A stretch of DNA of 7,675 nucleotides from Elusimicrobiota bacterium (GCA_031256695.1 JAIRQB010000166.1:1-7675); one strand, 5' to 3'. Positions 1 through 6,719 are shown, counted from the first letter of the stretch. A program made the numbers and translations. The notes: generated from the sequence alone by a model not told the origin.

Positions 1-419
1 TTTATTCTTTTCAAGATACTAAAACGCCCGTAAAAACAGCCGCCGCCTCTATGCTATTGCACGTGATTTTATGCCTGCTTTTGATGTATCCGATGGGCAT
101 ATCGGGTCTTGCCCTTGCCACAGCCATTTCTTCTTATCTTAATTTGGCTATACTCGCATATATTTTGAGAAAGAAAATAGGAGCGCTCGGCATTCATAAA
201 ATAATAAAGACAATTTTGAAAACTGCCGCATCTGCCGCGCTTTCAAGCATCTCTGCTTATTTTTTATGCCGGGAACTTCCATTAAATATTTACCTGTCTG
301 TTTTTATCTCTATTTTTGCCGCCGTTTTTATTTTTATAACGGCGTCTAAAATTTTGAAATCCGAAGAATTGGAAATTTGTCTAAATGCGCTCAAAAGGCA
401 GTTGAAAGCAAAAAATTAA
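1..419 (+). CDS. murJ: Lipid II flippase MurJ (MviN family), C-terminal part, cut by window start
   Basis: The reading frame is open from position 3, well before the first ATG at 51, so the ATG is internal and the gene begins outside the window. The first visible residues, YSFQDTKTPVKTA, match the conserved loop of MurJ/MviN proteins (a QDTKTPVK-type motif before transmembrane helix 11). About 138 residues are visible. Four hydrophobic segments follow (around LLHVILCLLLMYP, GLALATAISSYLNLAILAYIL, an Ala/Ser-rich helix, and IYLSVFISIFAAVFIFI), which fits TM11-14 of the 14-helix family. The end, SEELEICLNALKRQL, resembles the short cytoplasmic tail common in MurJ. Family role: an inner-membrane flippase of the MOP superfamily that moves lipid II outward for peptidoglycan assembly. 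murA follows 65 bases later on the same strand, which supports a cell-wall role. The substrate-binding arginines lie in the missing N-terminal part and cannot be checked. Confidence 0.9.
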   Translation, partial: YSFQDTKTPVKTAAASMLLHVILCLLLMYPMGISGLALATAISSYLNLAILAYILRKKIGALGIHKIIKTILKTAASAALSSISAYFLCRELPLNIYLSVFISIFAAVFIFITASKILKSEELEICLNALKRQLKAKN

Positions 420-484
420 GGATTAAAAGTTAAAAGCGAAGAATCTATAAATATAAAGGCAACTCTAATTAAAAAGGAAAAACT

Positions 485-1741
485 ATGGACAAAATCATTG
501 TAAAAGGCGGCAAAAAATTAGAAGGCGAAGTGCAAATTTCAGGCTCTAAAAATGCAGCCTTGCCTATTTTATTTGGAACTCTCTTGACAGACGATGAGGT
601 AACCGTTGAAAATGTTCCCTCTCTTGCCGACGTCAATACAGCAGTATCTTTTTTAAACTTTATCGGCAAAAAAACAGTTAAAAAGGGCGGCATTGTGCAA
701 GGCTATAAATCTCAAAATTATCGGCACATAGCGCCATATGATTTGGTGAGAAAAATGAGAGCGAGCGTTTTGATAATGGGTCCTCTTTTAGCGAAACTCG
801 GCAAAGTGGACGTATCTTTGCCCGGAGGATGCGCCATTGGGGCAAGACCAATAGACTTGCATTTGGAAGGATTAGAAAAACTCGGCGCAGAAATTGAAGT
901 TGAAAACGGCTTTGTAAAACTCAATTCAAAAGGAAGGCTGAAAGGCGGCGCTATAAAATTTAGATTTGCAAGCGTAGGCGCTACTGAAAACATAATGCTT
1001 GCCGCCGTTTTAGCAGAAGGGCGGACGACAATAGACAATGCCGCAAAAGAGCCTGAGATAAAAGATTTGGCTGTCTTTTTAAATAAGATGGGCGCAAAAG
1101 TCAGAGGCGCGGGGACAAAACAAATTATTATAGACGGAGTTGAAAAACTCGGCGGCGTAAAACATTCCGTAATCCCCGACAGGATTGAAGCCGCCACTTA
1201 TTTAATAGCGGCGGCAATTACAAAGGGGAAAATCCTTTTAAAAAATACAGAGCCTAAACATTTAAAATCTGTAATAGAGAAGTTGAAAAAAAGCGGAATG
1301 AAAATAGAGGAAGGCGCAGACTTCATTCTTGCGCAATGGATAGGCGCTTTAAAGCCTCAAAATATAATAACTTCAGTTTATCCCGGTTATCCCACGGATG
1401 TCCAAGCGCAATGGTGCGCTTTGATGAGCCTGACAAAAGGAAAATCCAAAATTAAAGAGACTGTTTTTGAAAATAGATTTATGCATATAGCGGAACTTTT
1501 GAGATTTGGCGCTAATTTAAGAATAGACGGAAATACAGTTTATGCCGACGGCATAGAAAGTCTCTCGGGGGCGCCGGTGATGGTCTCTGACTTAAGAGCA
1601 GGCGCCGCTTTAGTCCTTGCGGCTCTTGCCGCAAAAGGAAAAAGCGTTATATCGCGCATTTACCATTTAGACAGGGGCTATGAATGTTTAGAAAAAAAAT
1701 TGAGAAAACTCGGCGCAGACATAAAAAGAGTTAAAAGTTAA
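485..1741 (+). CDS. murA: UDP-N-acetylglucosamine 1-carboxyvinyltransferase (MurA)
   Basis: MurA transfers enolpyruvate from phosphoenolpyruvate to UDP-GlcNAc in the cytoplasm, the first committed step of peptidoglycan synthesis. The 418-residue length is normal for the family. Visible motifs are the N-terminal SGSKNAALP with Lys22-Asn23, KMRASVLIMGPLLA with Arg92, and the active-site loop LPGGCAIGARPIDLH. The catalytic cysteine is Cys116 and Arg121 follows it. YPGYPTDVQAQ carries Asp305, and DLRAGAALVLAALAA lies near residue 369. All expected catalytic residues are present, so the enzyme should be active. Because Cys116 is not replaced by Asp, it should be sensitive to fosfomycin by target type (inference). 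The start is chosen because AAAGGA at 473-478 lies 6 bases before the ATG. murJ lies 65 bases upstream; that gap has A/T-rich -10-like sequences (446-457) but no clear -35, so co-transcription with murJ is likely. Confidence 0.97.
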   Translation: MDKIIVKGGKKLEGEVQISGSKNAALPILFGTLLTDDEVTVENVPSLADVNTAVSFLNFIGKKTVKKGGIVQGYKSQNYRHIAPYDLVRKMRASVLIMGPLLAKLGKVDVSLPGGCAIGARPIDLHLEGLEKLGAEIEVENGFVKLNSKGRLKGGAIKFRFASVGATENIMLAAVLAEGRTTIDNAAKEPEIKDLAVFLNKMGAKVRGAGTKQIIIDGVEKLGGVKHSVIPDRIEAATYLIAAAITKGKILLKNTEPKHLKSVIEKLKKSGMKIEEGADFILAQWIGALKPQNIITSVYPGYPTDVQAQWCALMSLTKGKSKIKETVFENRFMHIAELLRFGANLRIDGNTVYADGIESLSGAPVMVSDLRAGAALVLAALAAKGKSVISRIYHLDRGYECLEKKLRKLGADIKRVKS

Positions 1742-1743
1742 AT

Positions 1744-1980
1744 GAAATATTCGTCCGTCTTTTTGAAAACGCCGAAGTTCTGTCTGTATCGGCGATAACA
1801 CTTTTTAAGTATTATCCCTATATTGTATTGACAGCAGAATTCTAAATACTGCAGGCTGCAGGGAAAATAATAGATGCATTGTGGGAATTTTTATATCCAA
1901 AACCTGCGCTTTGGTTTCGTTCTGAAATGTTTTTGACCGACGGGAATTTTATTTTCAGCGGCGGCAAAACAAGATATTGA
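1744..1980 (+). pseudogene. Possible remnant of an unidentified gene with one internal stop
   Basis: Directly after the murA stop, one frame (positions 1, 4, 7 of the window) stays open for 33 codons from 1744, meets a TAA at 1843-1845, and stays open in the same frame for another 44 codons to a TGA at 1978-1980. The first half reads EIFVRLFENAEVLSVSAITL and continues to TAEF. The second half contains IIDALWEFLYPKPALWF and MFLTDGNFIFSGGKTRY. The mixed hydrophobic and charged composition, two tryptophans and neighbour-like codon choice look coding, but I recognise no family. There is no ribosome binding site or good start, and the complement also has a short open frame. It could be a decayed gene or chance; in A/T-rich DNA an 80-codon frame with only one stop is suggestive, not proof. 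The terminator at 2011 follows 30 bases later, as it would behind a gene. Confidence 0.3.
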
Positions 1981-2010
1981 GTTGAAAATCAAAAAAAACA
2001 AACAAAACAA

Positions 2011-2046
2011 AAAGCCCGCGGCAAACGCTTCGCGGGCTTTTATTTA
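2011..2046. terminator. Strong rho-independent terminator, probably bidirectional
   Basis: AAAGCCCGCG (2011-2020) pairs perfectly with CGCGGGCTTT (2031-2040) around a 10-base loop. On the + strand it is followed by TATTTATTTCTTTTT. On the minus strand the same stem is followed by a T-rich run (the complement of the A-rich stretch 1991-2010). It can end the murJ-murA transcript from the left and stop read-through from the tRNA-Asn gene on the right. Confidence 0.9.
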
Positions 2047-2133
2047 TTTCTTTTTATAAAAAATTCTATCAGACAAACTGTTTTGACTGCTCTGTTTTTG
2101 ACGTCTGCAGGCGCAGACAAAAATTAAATGCGC

Positions 2134-2164
2134 AAGGCTAAACAAAGTTCGGCAGTTTTGCCTT
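2134..2164 (-). other. Imperfect stem-loop downstream of the tRNA-Asn gene
   Basis: AAGGCTAAAC (2134-2143) pairs with GTTTTGCCTT (2155-2164) with one mismatch in ten positions and an 11-base loop. On the minus strand it lies 12 bases after the tRNA end, and the tRNA itself is followed at once by TTTTTTATTTT. Read on the minus strand, only a weak T-rich stretch follows the hairpin. It may help end or process the tRNA transcript; a chance inverted repeat is equally possible. Confidence 0.3.
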
Positions 2165-2176
2165 AAAATAAAAAAA

Positions 2177-2248
2177 CTCCGACGACTGGACTCGAACCAG
2201 TAGCCGATCGGTTAACAGCCGATTGCTCCACCATTGAGCTACGTCGGA
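2177..2248 (-). tRNA. tRNA-Asn (anticodon GTT)
   Basis: On the minus strand the cloverleaf is complete at 72 bases. The acceptor stem TCCGACG pairs with CGTCGGA (7 bp). The D arm is GCTC/GAGC around AATGGTG, and the anticodon stem is ATCGG/CCGAT. The anticodon loop is CTGTTAA, with GTT at 2214-2216 on the + strand as AAC. The variable loop is CGGCT, and the T arm is ACTGG-TTCGAGT-CCAGT. The discriminator base is G. CCA is not encoded: the gene is followed directly by a T run, so the 3' end must be added by tRNA nucleotidyltransferase after trimming. It reads asparagine codons AAC and AAT. It stands alone, divergent from the Sel1 gene, with a probable promoter about 65 bases upstream. Confidence 0.97.
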
Positions 2249-2313
2249 ATTTGAAAAGATTTTGCTTTGCCTTTCTTGCATTCAAAACTAACTTCTGCCG
2301 TAAAAACTGCGAG

Positions 2314-2319
2314 ATTATA
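2314..2319 (-). promoter_or_regulatory. Probable -10 box of the tRNA-Asn promoter
   Basis: Read on the minus strand this is a perfect TATAAT in the context GTATAATCTCGC. The expected -35 position holds only a T-rich stretch (TTTTAG at 17-base spacing), so the -35 match is weak. A start near 2306 would give a leader of roughly 58 bases before the tRNA, to be removed by RNase P. The perfect hexamer and its position upstream of an isolated tRNA are the evidence. Confidence 0.55.
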
Positions 2320-2416
2320 CTTTTTTTATCTAAAAACTAAAAAACAGCCGCGGCAAATCAATGGAAAATCATTGCCGTCGCCTGCAATGCCGTGATTTAG
2401 AGAAATTATATGCCGC

Positions 2417-2422
2417 TATAAT
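2417..2422 (+). promoter_or_regulatory. Probable -10 box of the Sel1 lipoprotein gene
   Basis: A perfect TATAAT lies in GCCGCTATAATGAAACG. No good -35 hexamer is visible (GATTTA at 17-base spacing). Transcription would start near 2429, giving a leader of about 56 bases to the ATG at 2485. That start is only about 5 bases before the ATG at 2434, which argues against 2434 as the translation start. Confidence 0.5.
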
Positions 2423-2471
2423 GAAACGCAATTATGATAAACTTAAAAAAACGTCGCCAAAAGCGTCTTTT

Positions 2472-2479
2472 AGGAAGGA
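2472..2479 (+). promoter_or_regulatory. Strong ribosome binding site that fixes the Sel1 gene start at 2485
   Basis: AGGAAGGA ends 5 bases before the ATG at 2485 and contains two GGA cores. No comparable purine-rich site stands before the earlier in-frame ATG at 2434. The downstream ATG also gives a proper signal peptide directly at the N-terminus. Confidence 0.8.
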
Positions 2480-2484
2480 ATGAA

Positions 2485-3939
2485 ATGAAAATAGTTTTTT
2501 CATCTAATACAAAGATAAAAAGAATTTGCCTATATTTTTTATTTTCTTTTCTGTTTTTGGAGTTTTTTTTGTCTTGCGTGTCAAAAAATAATTTAGAGCA
2601 ACAAATGTCTGAAGCGCAAAAATATTATGCTGAAGGAGAATTCAGCAAATCTTTTGAGATTTATAAAAAAATTGCCGACAGGGAAAGCAAAATTGAAGCC
2701 TATCAAATGCTGTGCCATATGTATGGGCAAGGGCTTGGAATTGAAAAAGACCCTGAAAGAGCGGTTTTTTATTTTAACAAGATAAAGGATGCGGCTATTC
2801 AAAACAGCGCCGAAGCCCAGCATATCTTGGGAATTATGTATGAAAACGGCGATGGAACAGAAAAAAATATAGAGGAAGCGCTCTTTTGGCATCTGAAAGC
2901 CGCCGAGTCGGGAAATGCGGAGTCTCAATCTAATATAGCGTCTATTTACTATACAGGCGCCCTCGGAACGAGGAATTTTGCCGAAGCGCTAAAGTGGTAT
3001 GAAGAAGCAGCCAAAAACGGAGACTTAAATTCCCAATATATGGCGGCTTCAATATATCTTGACGGAAATTCAGGTTTGCAAAATTACGAAGAGGCTGTAA
3101 AATGGAATATGCAAGCCGCAGACAGAGGATATGCTCCCGCGCAATATGAATTGGGAAGAATGTATTTTGAAGGCGAGGGCATAGAGAGGGATTATAAATC
3201 GGCTTTTTCTTGGTATGAAAAAGCGGCGCAGCAAGACTATGCAGCCGCTCAAAATGAATTAGGAATAATGTATCTTAACGGAACAGGAACGGAGCAAGAT
3301 TATAAAGAGGCTTTGAAATTATTTCAAAAATCTGCAGGCGTCAATCCCCGCGCGCAAAACAATTTGGGCTGGATGTATGAAAACGGATTAGGGACGGACA
3401 AAGATTTTAAAGAAGCGGAAAAATGGTATGTGAAAGCGGCAGAAGCCGGCATTGCCGAGGCTCAATATAATTTAGGCAATCTCTATTATTTTGGCGATGG
3501 AATGGAGAAAAATCACAAAGAAGCGTTTAGGCTTTACAAAATGGCGGCGCAACGCGGGAATGCATACGCTATGTATAGGACGGGCGCTATGTATGAAAAT
3601 GGCGAAGGCATAATGCAGGATTATGAAATAGCCGTCAATTTTTATTTAGATGCCGCAGAAAACGGCTATGCGGCGGCTCAAAATAAATTAGGCGATATTT
3701 ATTTAAAAGGCGAGATTGCTCCGCAAGATTATGAGGAGTCTTTTAAATGGTTTTCTGAAAGCGCAAAACAAGGCAATGCCGCCGCCCAAAACAGCCTCGG
3801 AATAATGTATATGAACGGCTATGGAACGGTTAGAGATTATCAGGCGGCAGAAAAGTGTTTTCAAGAAGCGCTTGACAATAATTACTCAGAAGCCCGCGCC
3901 AATATGGAACTTTTAAAACGAAAAACGGGAAAGAGATAA
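2485..3939 (+). CDS. Exported, probably lipid-anchored protein with eleven Sel1-like repeats
   Basis: The product is 484 residues. It starts MKIVFSSNTKIKRICLYFLF, a basic n-region and a long hydrophobic core ending in EFFLSC, with Cys31 as the likely lipidation site. The lipobox is loose (F-L-S-C, not L-A/S-G/A-C), so a plain signal peptide or N-terminal anchor remains possible. After a TPR-like helix pair (AEGEFSKSFEIYKKIAD), eleven Sel1-like repeats of about 36 residues fill the rest, with the consensus AxAQxxLGxMYxxGxGxxxDYxxAxxWYxxAAxxG. A short charged C-terminal cap follows. Such alpha-solenoids are protein-protein interaction scaffolds; in bacteria they occur in periplasmic or surface adaptors and in host-associated proteins. 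The partner cannot be read from the sequence. A longer form from ATG 2434 would put 17 basic residues before the signal peptide and has no ribosome binding site. The ABC-F gene follows after 52 bases. Confidence 0.9.
   Translation: MKIVFSSNTKIKRICLYFLFSFLFLEFFLSCVSKNNLEQQMSEAQKYYAEGEFSKSFEIYKKIADRESKIEAYQMLCHMYGQGLGIEKDPERAVFYFNKIKDAAIQNSAEAQHILGIMYENGDGTEKNIEEALFWHLKAAESGNAESQSNIASIYYTGALGTRNFAEALKWYEEAAKNGDLNSQYMAASIYLDGNSGLQNYEEAVKWNMQAADRGYAPAQYELGRMYFEGEGIERDYKSAFSWYEKAAQQDYAAAQNELGIMYLNGTGTEQDYKEALKLFQKSAGVNPRAQNNLGWMYENGLGTDKDFKEAEKWYVKAAEAGIAEAQYNLGNLYYFGDGMEKNHKEAFRLYKMAAQRGNAYAMYRTGAMYENGEGIMQDYEIAVNFYLDAAENGYAAAQNKLGDIYLKGEIAPQDYEESFKWFSESAKQGNAAAQNSLGIMYMNGYGTVRDYQAAEKCFQEALDNNYSEARANMELLKRKTGKR
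2689..3885 (+). repeat. Coding tandem array of eleven Sel1-like repeats
   Basis: The unit is 36 codons (108 bases). The first copy is 40 codons (ending at 2808, with a longer loop KIKDAAIQNS). Nine others are exactly 36, and one (ending KSAGVN) is 35, giving 399 codons in all. The phase is kept throughout, with recurrent starts such as AEAQ, APAQ and AAAQ and recurrent MYENG/IYLxG motifs. Copies differ clearly in nucleotide and amino-acid sequence, so this is an old, diverged array, not a recently expanded one. The copy with GALGTRN and the copy with GNSGLQN deviate in the GxGxxxD loop. Confidence 0.9.
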
Positions 3940-3991
3940 AAAACAGAAACAGGAATGATGAGCGGACAAAATGTCTTGCCATTGAAAAAAT

Positions 3992-5857
3992 ATGCTCCAA
4001 ATAAACAATTTAAATAAATCTTTTGGGACGCGCGCGCTGTTTAAAGATTTAACTTTAACGGTAAATCCTAAAGAGAAAATAGGTCTTGTCGGACGCAACG
4101 GCTGCGGCAAGAGTTCTCTCTTTAGGATTATTTTAAATGAGATGGATTTTGACAGCGGCTCAATCAATATCTCTAAAAATTACAAAATAGGATATTTAAA
4201 ACAGAATATCTCTTTTAGCGAAAAAACCGTTTTGGAAGAAACCTCGCGCATTTTCGGCGGCGCAGAAAACGAGATGTGGAAATCTAAAAAAATCCTCTCA
4301 GGGCTTGGTTTTAGCGCTGCAGATATGGATGCAAATCCTTTAGAACTTTCAGGCGGATTTAAAATAAGAATAGAACTCGCCAAACTTTTGCTGTCGGATT
4401 CAGACCTTCTTTTGCTTGACGAGCCTAATAATTATTTAGACATTGCCGCAATAAGACATCTAAAAAATTTTTTAAAAGAATGGCAGAGAGAATTCATCTT
4501 AATTACGCACGACAGAATATTTATGGATTCTGTAATCACTCATTGCGCGGCAATTCACAGGCTTTCGGCAAGGAAAATAGAAGGACAGACGCAAAAACTT
4601 TATGCTCAAATAGCCAAAGACGAAGAGATTTATGAGCAGACCCGTAAAAATTTGGAGAAAAAAAGAAAACAGACTGAGATTTTTATAAGCAGATTTAGGG
4701 CAAAAGCGCGTCTGGCGGGTATGGTTCAATCGCGCATTAAAACATTGCAAAAACAAGAGAATGCAGAAAAATTAGAATCTATAGAAGATTTAGAATTTTC
4801 TTTTTCACGCCTGCCTTTCCCCGCAGCCAAAATGCTTGATGTCAATAATTTAATCTTCGGATATTCGCCGGAGCGCATCTTGATTGAAAATTTAAATTTT
4901 CAAGTTTTGAGAAAAGAAAGAATTTGCATAGCCGGGAAAAACGGCAAGGGAAAATCCACTTTGCTAAAACTTCTATACGGCGCTTTAAATCCTTTGAGAG
5001 GCAATATCAAATGCCATCCCGAACTTAAAATAAATTATTACGCTCAATCGGATATTGGAACGCTAAATCCTTTAAAAACCGTTTTTGAGGAAATTATTTC
5101 ATCGGACTCGTCCTGTCTTCCGCAAAAAGCGCGCGATATAGCGGGTTCTATGATGTTTAGCGGTCAAGATGCTTTAAAAAAAATTTCATTGTTAAGCGGC
5201 GGGGAAAAAGCGAGAGTTCTTTTTGGAAAAATTTTGGCGTCTCCGGCGCATCTTTTGCTTTTAGACGAACCGACAAATCATTTAGACATAGAGTCTGTTC
5301 AAAGTCTGATAGACGCTATAGATGAATTTGAAGGCTCTATTATTTTGGCGACTCACAATGAAGAAATTTTATACGGCATAGCGCAAAAGTTAATCGTTTT
5401 TGACGGAGGAAGAGTTTTTTTCTTTGACGGCGGTTATGAGGATTTTTTAAATTTTCGCGGATGGGAAGGCGAGAATTTCAGCGCTTTAGAATTAAATAGG
5501 AACAGCAAAAAAGCCGCTGGAACTGCAAATACTGTCTCATCGTCAGACCCGTCTCAAAAGCGGAAGTTAAAATCCCGCTTGATACAGGAAAAATCTAAAA
5601 ATATAAATCCGCTAAAAGAAGAAATTGCCGCCATAGAAAATAAAATAAGAACTCTTGAAATAGCGGCTGATGAAAACAATAAAACTCTCATTCAAGCCTC
5701 ATTGGATAAAAACATAGAAGTTCTATCACGTCTTCCTAAAACGATAAAAGAAATGCATTTTGAAATTGAGGCTCTATATTCCGCCTTGTCTGAAAAATCT
5801 TATGTTTTAGAAATGAAAGAAAAATATTACAGCCAAGAAATAAATAAGTTGAGTTAA
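3992..5857 (+). CDS. ABC-F family ATPase (YheS/Uup-like ribosome-associated ATPase)
   Basis: The 621-residue protein has two ATP-binding domains and no membrane segment, so it is an ABC-F protein and not a transporter. Domain 1 has Walker A GRNGCGKSS (34-42), signature LSGGF (119-123), Walker B LLLLDEPNNYLD (139-150) with catalytic Glu144, and His173. Domain 2 has Walker A GKNGKGKST (315-323), signature LSGGE (401-405), LLLLDEPTNHLD (421-432) with Glu426, and His455. The charged linker (about 190-280) contains RFRAKARLAGMVQSRIK, the hallmark of the helical arm that reaches the P-site tRNA. A Lys/Glu-rich, coiled-coil-like tail (about 525-620) resembles the C-terminal domain of Uup/YheS proteins. 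The family acts on ribosomes to relieve stalls or protect against antibiotics; housekeeping is more likely here, but resistance cannot be excluded. An in-frame TGA at 3983 makes ATG 3992 the first possible start, although no good ribosome binding site precedes it. The first domain has Asn146 where DEPTNHLD has Thr. Confidence 0.92.
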   Translation: MLQINNLNKSFGTRALFKDLTLTVNPKEKIGLVGRNGCGKSSLFRIILNEMDFDSGSINISKNYKIGYLKQNISFSEKTVLEETSRIFGGAENEMWKSKKILSGLGFSAADMDANPLELSGGFKIRIELAKLLLSDSDLLLLDEPNNYLDIAAIRHLKNFLKEWQREFILITHDRIFMDSVITHCAAIHRLSARKIEGQTQKLYAQIAKDEEIYEQTRKNLEKKRKQTEIFISRFRAKARLAGMVQSRIKTLQKQENAEKLESIEDLEFSFSRLPFPAAKMLDVNNLIFGYSPERILIENLNFQVLRKERICIAGKNGKGKSTLLKLLYGALNPLRGNIKCHPELKINYYAQSDIGTLNPLKTVFEEIISSDSSCLPQKARDIAGSMMFSGQDALKKISLLSGGEKARVLFGKILASPAHLLLLDEPTNHLDIESVQSLIDAIDEFEGSIILATHNEEILYGIAQKLIVFDGGRVFFFDGGYEDFLNFRGWEGENFSALELNRNSKKAAGTANTVSSSDPSQKRKLKSRLIQEKSKNINPLKEEIAAIENKIRTLEIAADENNKTLIQASLDKNIEVLSRLPKTIKEMHFEIEALYSALSEKSYVLEMKEKYYSQEINKLS

Positions 5858-5897
5858 AATTTTGCATTTTTAAACCGCGGCAAAAGGAAAAATAAAA

Positions 5898-6632
5898 ATG
5901 GATTTTTCTATTTACACTTTAGTTCTGCTCGCTCTCGCTGCAGTCTGCACGGGAATAAATAAAACGGGTTTTCCCGGTTTTGGCGTGATAGTGGTAGTTA
6001 TGCTTCCGATGATTATGCCCGCTAAAGTTTCAACGGGCTATTTGCTTCCGCTTTTAATTTTCGGCGACATCATCGCCGTCTTGTATTGGCGACAGAACGC
6101 TTTGTGGAATATAGTTTTTAAACTCGTCCCTTGGATTTTTGCCGGCATAATAATAGGTTTTGCCCTTATGAATATAATCCCCGACAATTATTACGGGCAT
6201 TTTTTAGGCGGGATAGTCGTTGTTTTATTTATTTTTGATTTTATAAGACGCTATTTTCACATACCGATACCGATGGGAAAACCAATAATCACCGCTTTTC
6301 TTGGAATTTTGGCGGGCATTATGACTATGATGATAAATGCGGCTGGTCCAGTTGTGATTATTTATCTTCTCGCTATGAATATCTCTAAAGAAAATTTTAT
6401 AGGCACTTGCGCTTGGACATATTTTATATGCAATTTGGTAAAAGTCCCTTTCAGTTATGCGCAAGGGCTTATTACGCTTGAATCGCTTTCGCTTAATTTA
6501 AAATTTTTGCCTTTTGTTTTGCTGGGAGGCGTTTTGGGCATAGTTTTTATGAATAAAGTTCCGTCAAGAATTTTTAATGTCATAACTTGGCTTATAGCGT
6601 TTTTAGGCGGAATAAGATTATTTTTTAGTTAG
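5898..6632 (+). CDS. TauE/SafE (TSUP) family membrane permease
   Basis: The 244-residue, very hydrophobic protein has about eight membrane-spanning segments in two halves. The first half carries KTGFPGFG (22-29) after a hydrophobic start, and the second carries GILAGIMTMMINAAGP (136-151) followed by GTCAWTYFICNLVKVPF (169-185). This paired pattern is typical of the COG0730 TauE/SafE subfamily with a KTGxPGxG motif. Family members export or take up sulfite, sulfoacetate and related small organosulfur or carboxylate anions; the substrate here cannot be assigned. AAAGGA at 5883-5888 lies 9 bases before the ATG and supports this start. It follows the ABC-F gene by 40 bases with no terminator between, so it probably shares that transcript. 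A terminator follows within 30 bases of the stop. No sulfur-metabolism gene is in view. Confidence 0.88.
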   Translation: MDFSIYTLVLLALAAVCTGINKTGFPGFGVIVVVMLPMIMPAKVSTGYLLPLLIFGDIIAVLYWRQNALWNIVFKLVPWIFAGIIIGFALMNIIPDNYYGHFLGGIVVVLFIFDFIRRYFHIPIPMGKPIITAFLGILAGIMTMMINAAGPVVIIYLLAMNISKENFIGTCAWTYFICNLVKVPFSYAQGLITLESLSLNLKFLPFVLLGGVLGIVFMNKVPSRIFNVITWLIAFLGGIRLFFS

Positions 6633-6659
6633 ATGCAATTTTGCGCCGTAAAAAATAAA

Positions 6660-6697
6660 AAAGAGCGGAAGTATTTTTACTCCGCTCTTTTTTTATT
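6660..6697. terminator. Bidirectional rho-independent terminator between convergent genes
   Basis: AAAGAGCGGA (6660-6669) pairs with TCCGCTCTTT (6681-6690). With A6670 bulged, GTA/TAC extends the stem to a TTTT loop. On the + strand it is followed by TTTTATTT, ending the permease transcript. On the minus strand it is followed by a T-rich stretch (the complement of the A-rich 6648-6660), so it can also end the etfB transcript. Confidence 0.9.
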
Positions 6698-6719
6698 TCA
6701 TCATTTCTTATTTAGCATT

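Larger units (their letters stand above)
1742..2484. other. Long region without an intact protein gene between murA and the Sel1 lipoprotein gene
   Basis: About 740 bases separate the two protein genes. The region holds, in order: a possible gene remnant (to 1980), a strong terminator hairpin (2011-2046), a small perfect hairpin GTCTGC-aggc-GCAGAC (2103-2118) with no T run after it on either strand, a longer imperfect hairpin (2134-2164), a minus-strand tRNA-Asn (2177-2248), its probable promoter (-10 at 2314-2319), and the probable promoter and ribosome binding site of the Sel1 gene (2417-2479). Between the tRNA promoter and 2416 I see only A/T-rich sequence with weak inverted repeats. No rRNA, riboswitch or repeat array is visible. 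Confidence 0.7.

Noticed and set aside
718..1197. 159-codon open frame on the minus strand inside murA
   Set aside because: It is fully covered by the clearly conserved murA frame. Its Ser/Pro/Phe-rich peptide is what the complement of Lys/Glu/Gly-rich coding sequence gives, and it has no upstream signals.
1828..1833. TTGACA hexamer resembling a -35 box downstream of murA
   Set aside because: No acceptable -10 hexamer stands 16-18 bases downstream (the sequence there is GC-containing, around TGCAGG), and no gene follows on that strand before the terminator.
1849..1862. CTGCAGGCTGCAG, a doubled palindrome that could be an operator or recombination site
   Set aside because: It is only 13 bases, has no matching copy elsewhere in the window, and is not placed at a promoter.
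2342..2385. Inverted repeats around CGGCAA/TTGCCG that might form a small RNA or riboswitch structure
   Set aside because: The stems are 5-6 bp, overlap each other as alternatives, have no terminator after them and match no riboswitch core that I recognise.
2421..2483. A 20-codon frame starting MKRNYDKLKK that ends one base before the Sel1 start, a possible leader peptide
   Set aside because: Its ATG overlaps the best -10 box (2417-2422), it has no ribosome binding site, and its last codons are the Sel1 ribosome binding site itself. The two readings exclude each other and the promoter is better supported.
2689..3885. Regular periodicity that could suggest a noncoding tandem repeat or CRISPR-like array
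   Set aside because: The 108-base period is the 36-residue Sel1 unit in one unbroken frame. The copies diverge strongly and there are no short identical repeats with unique spacers.
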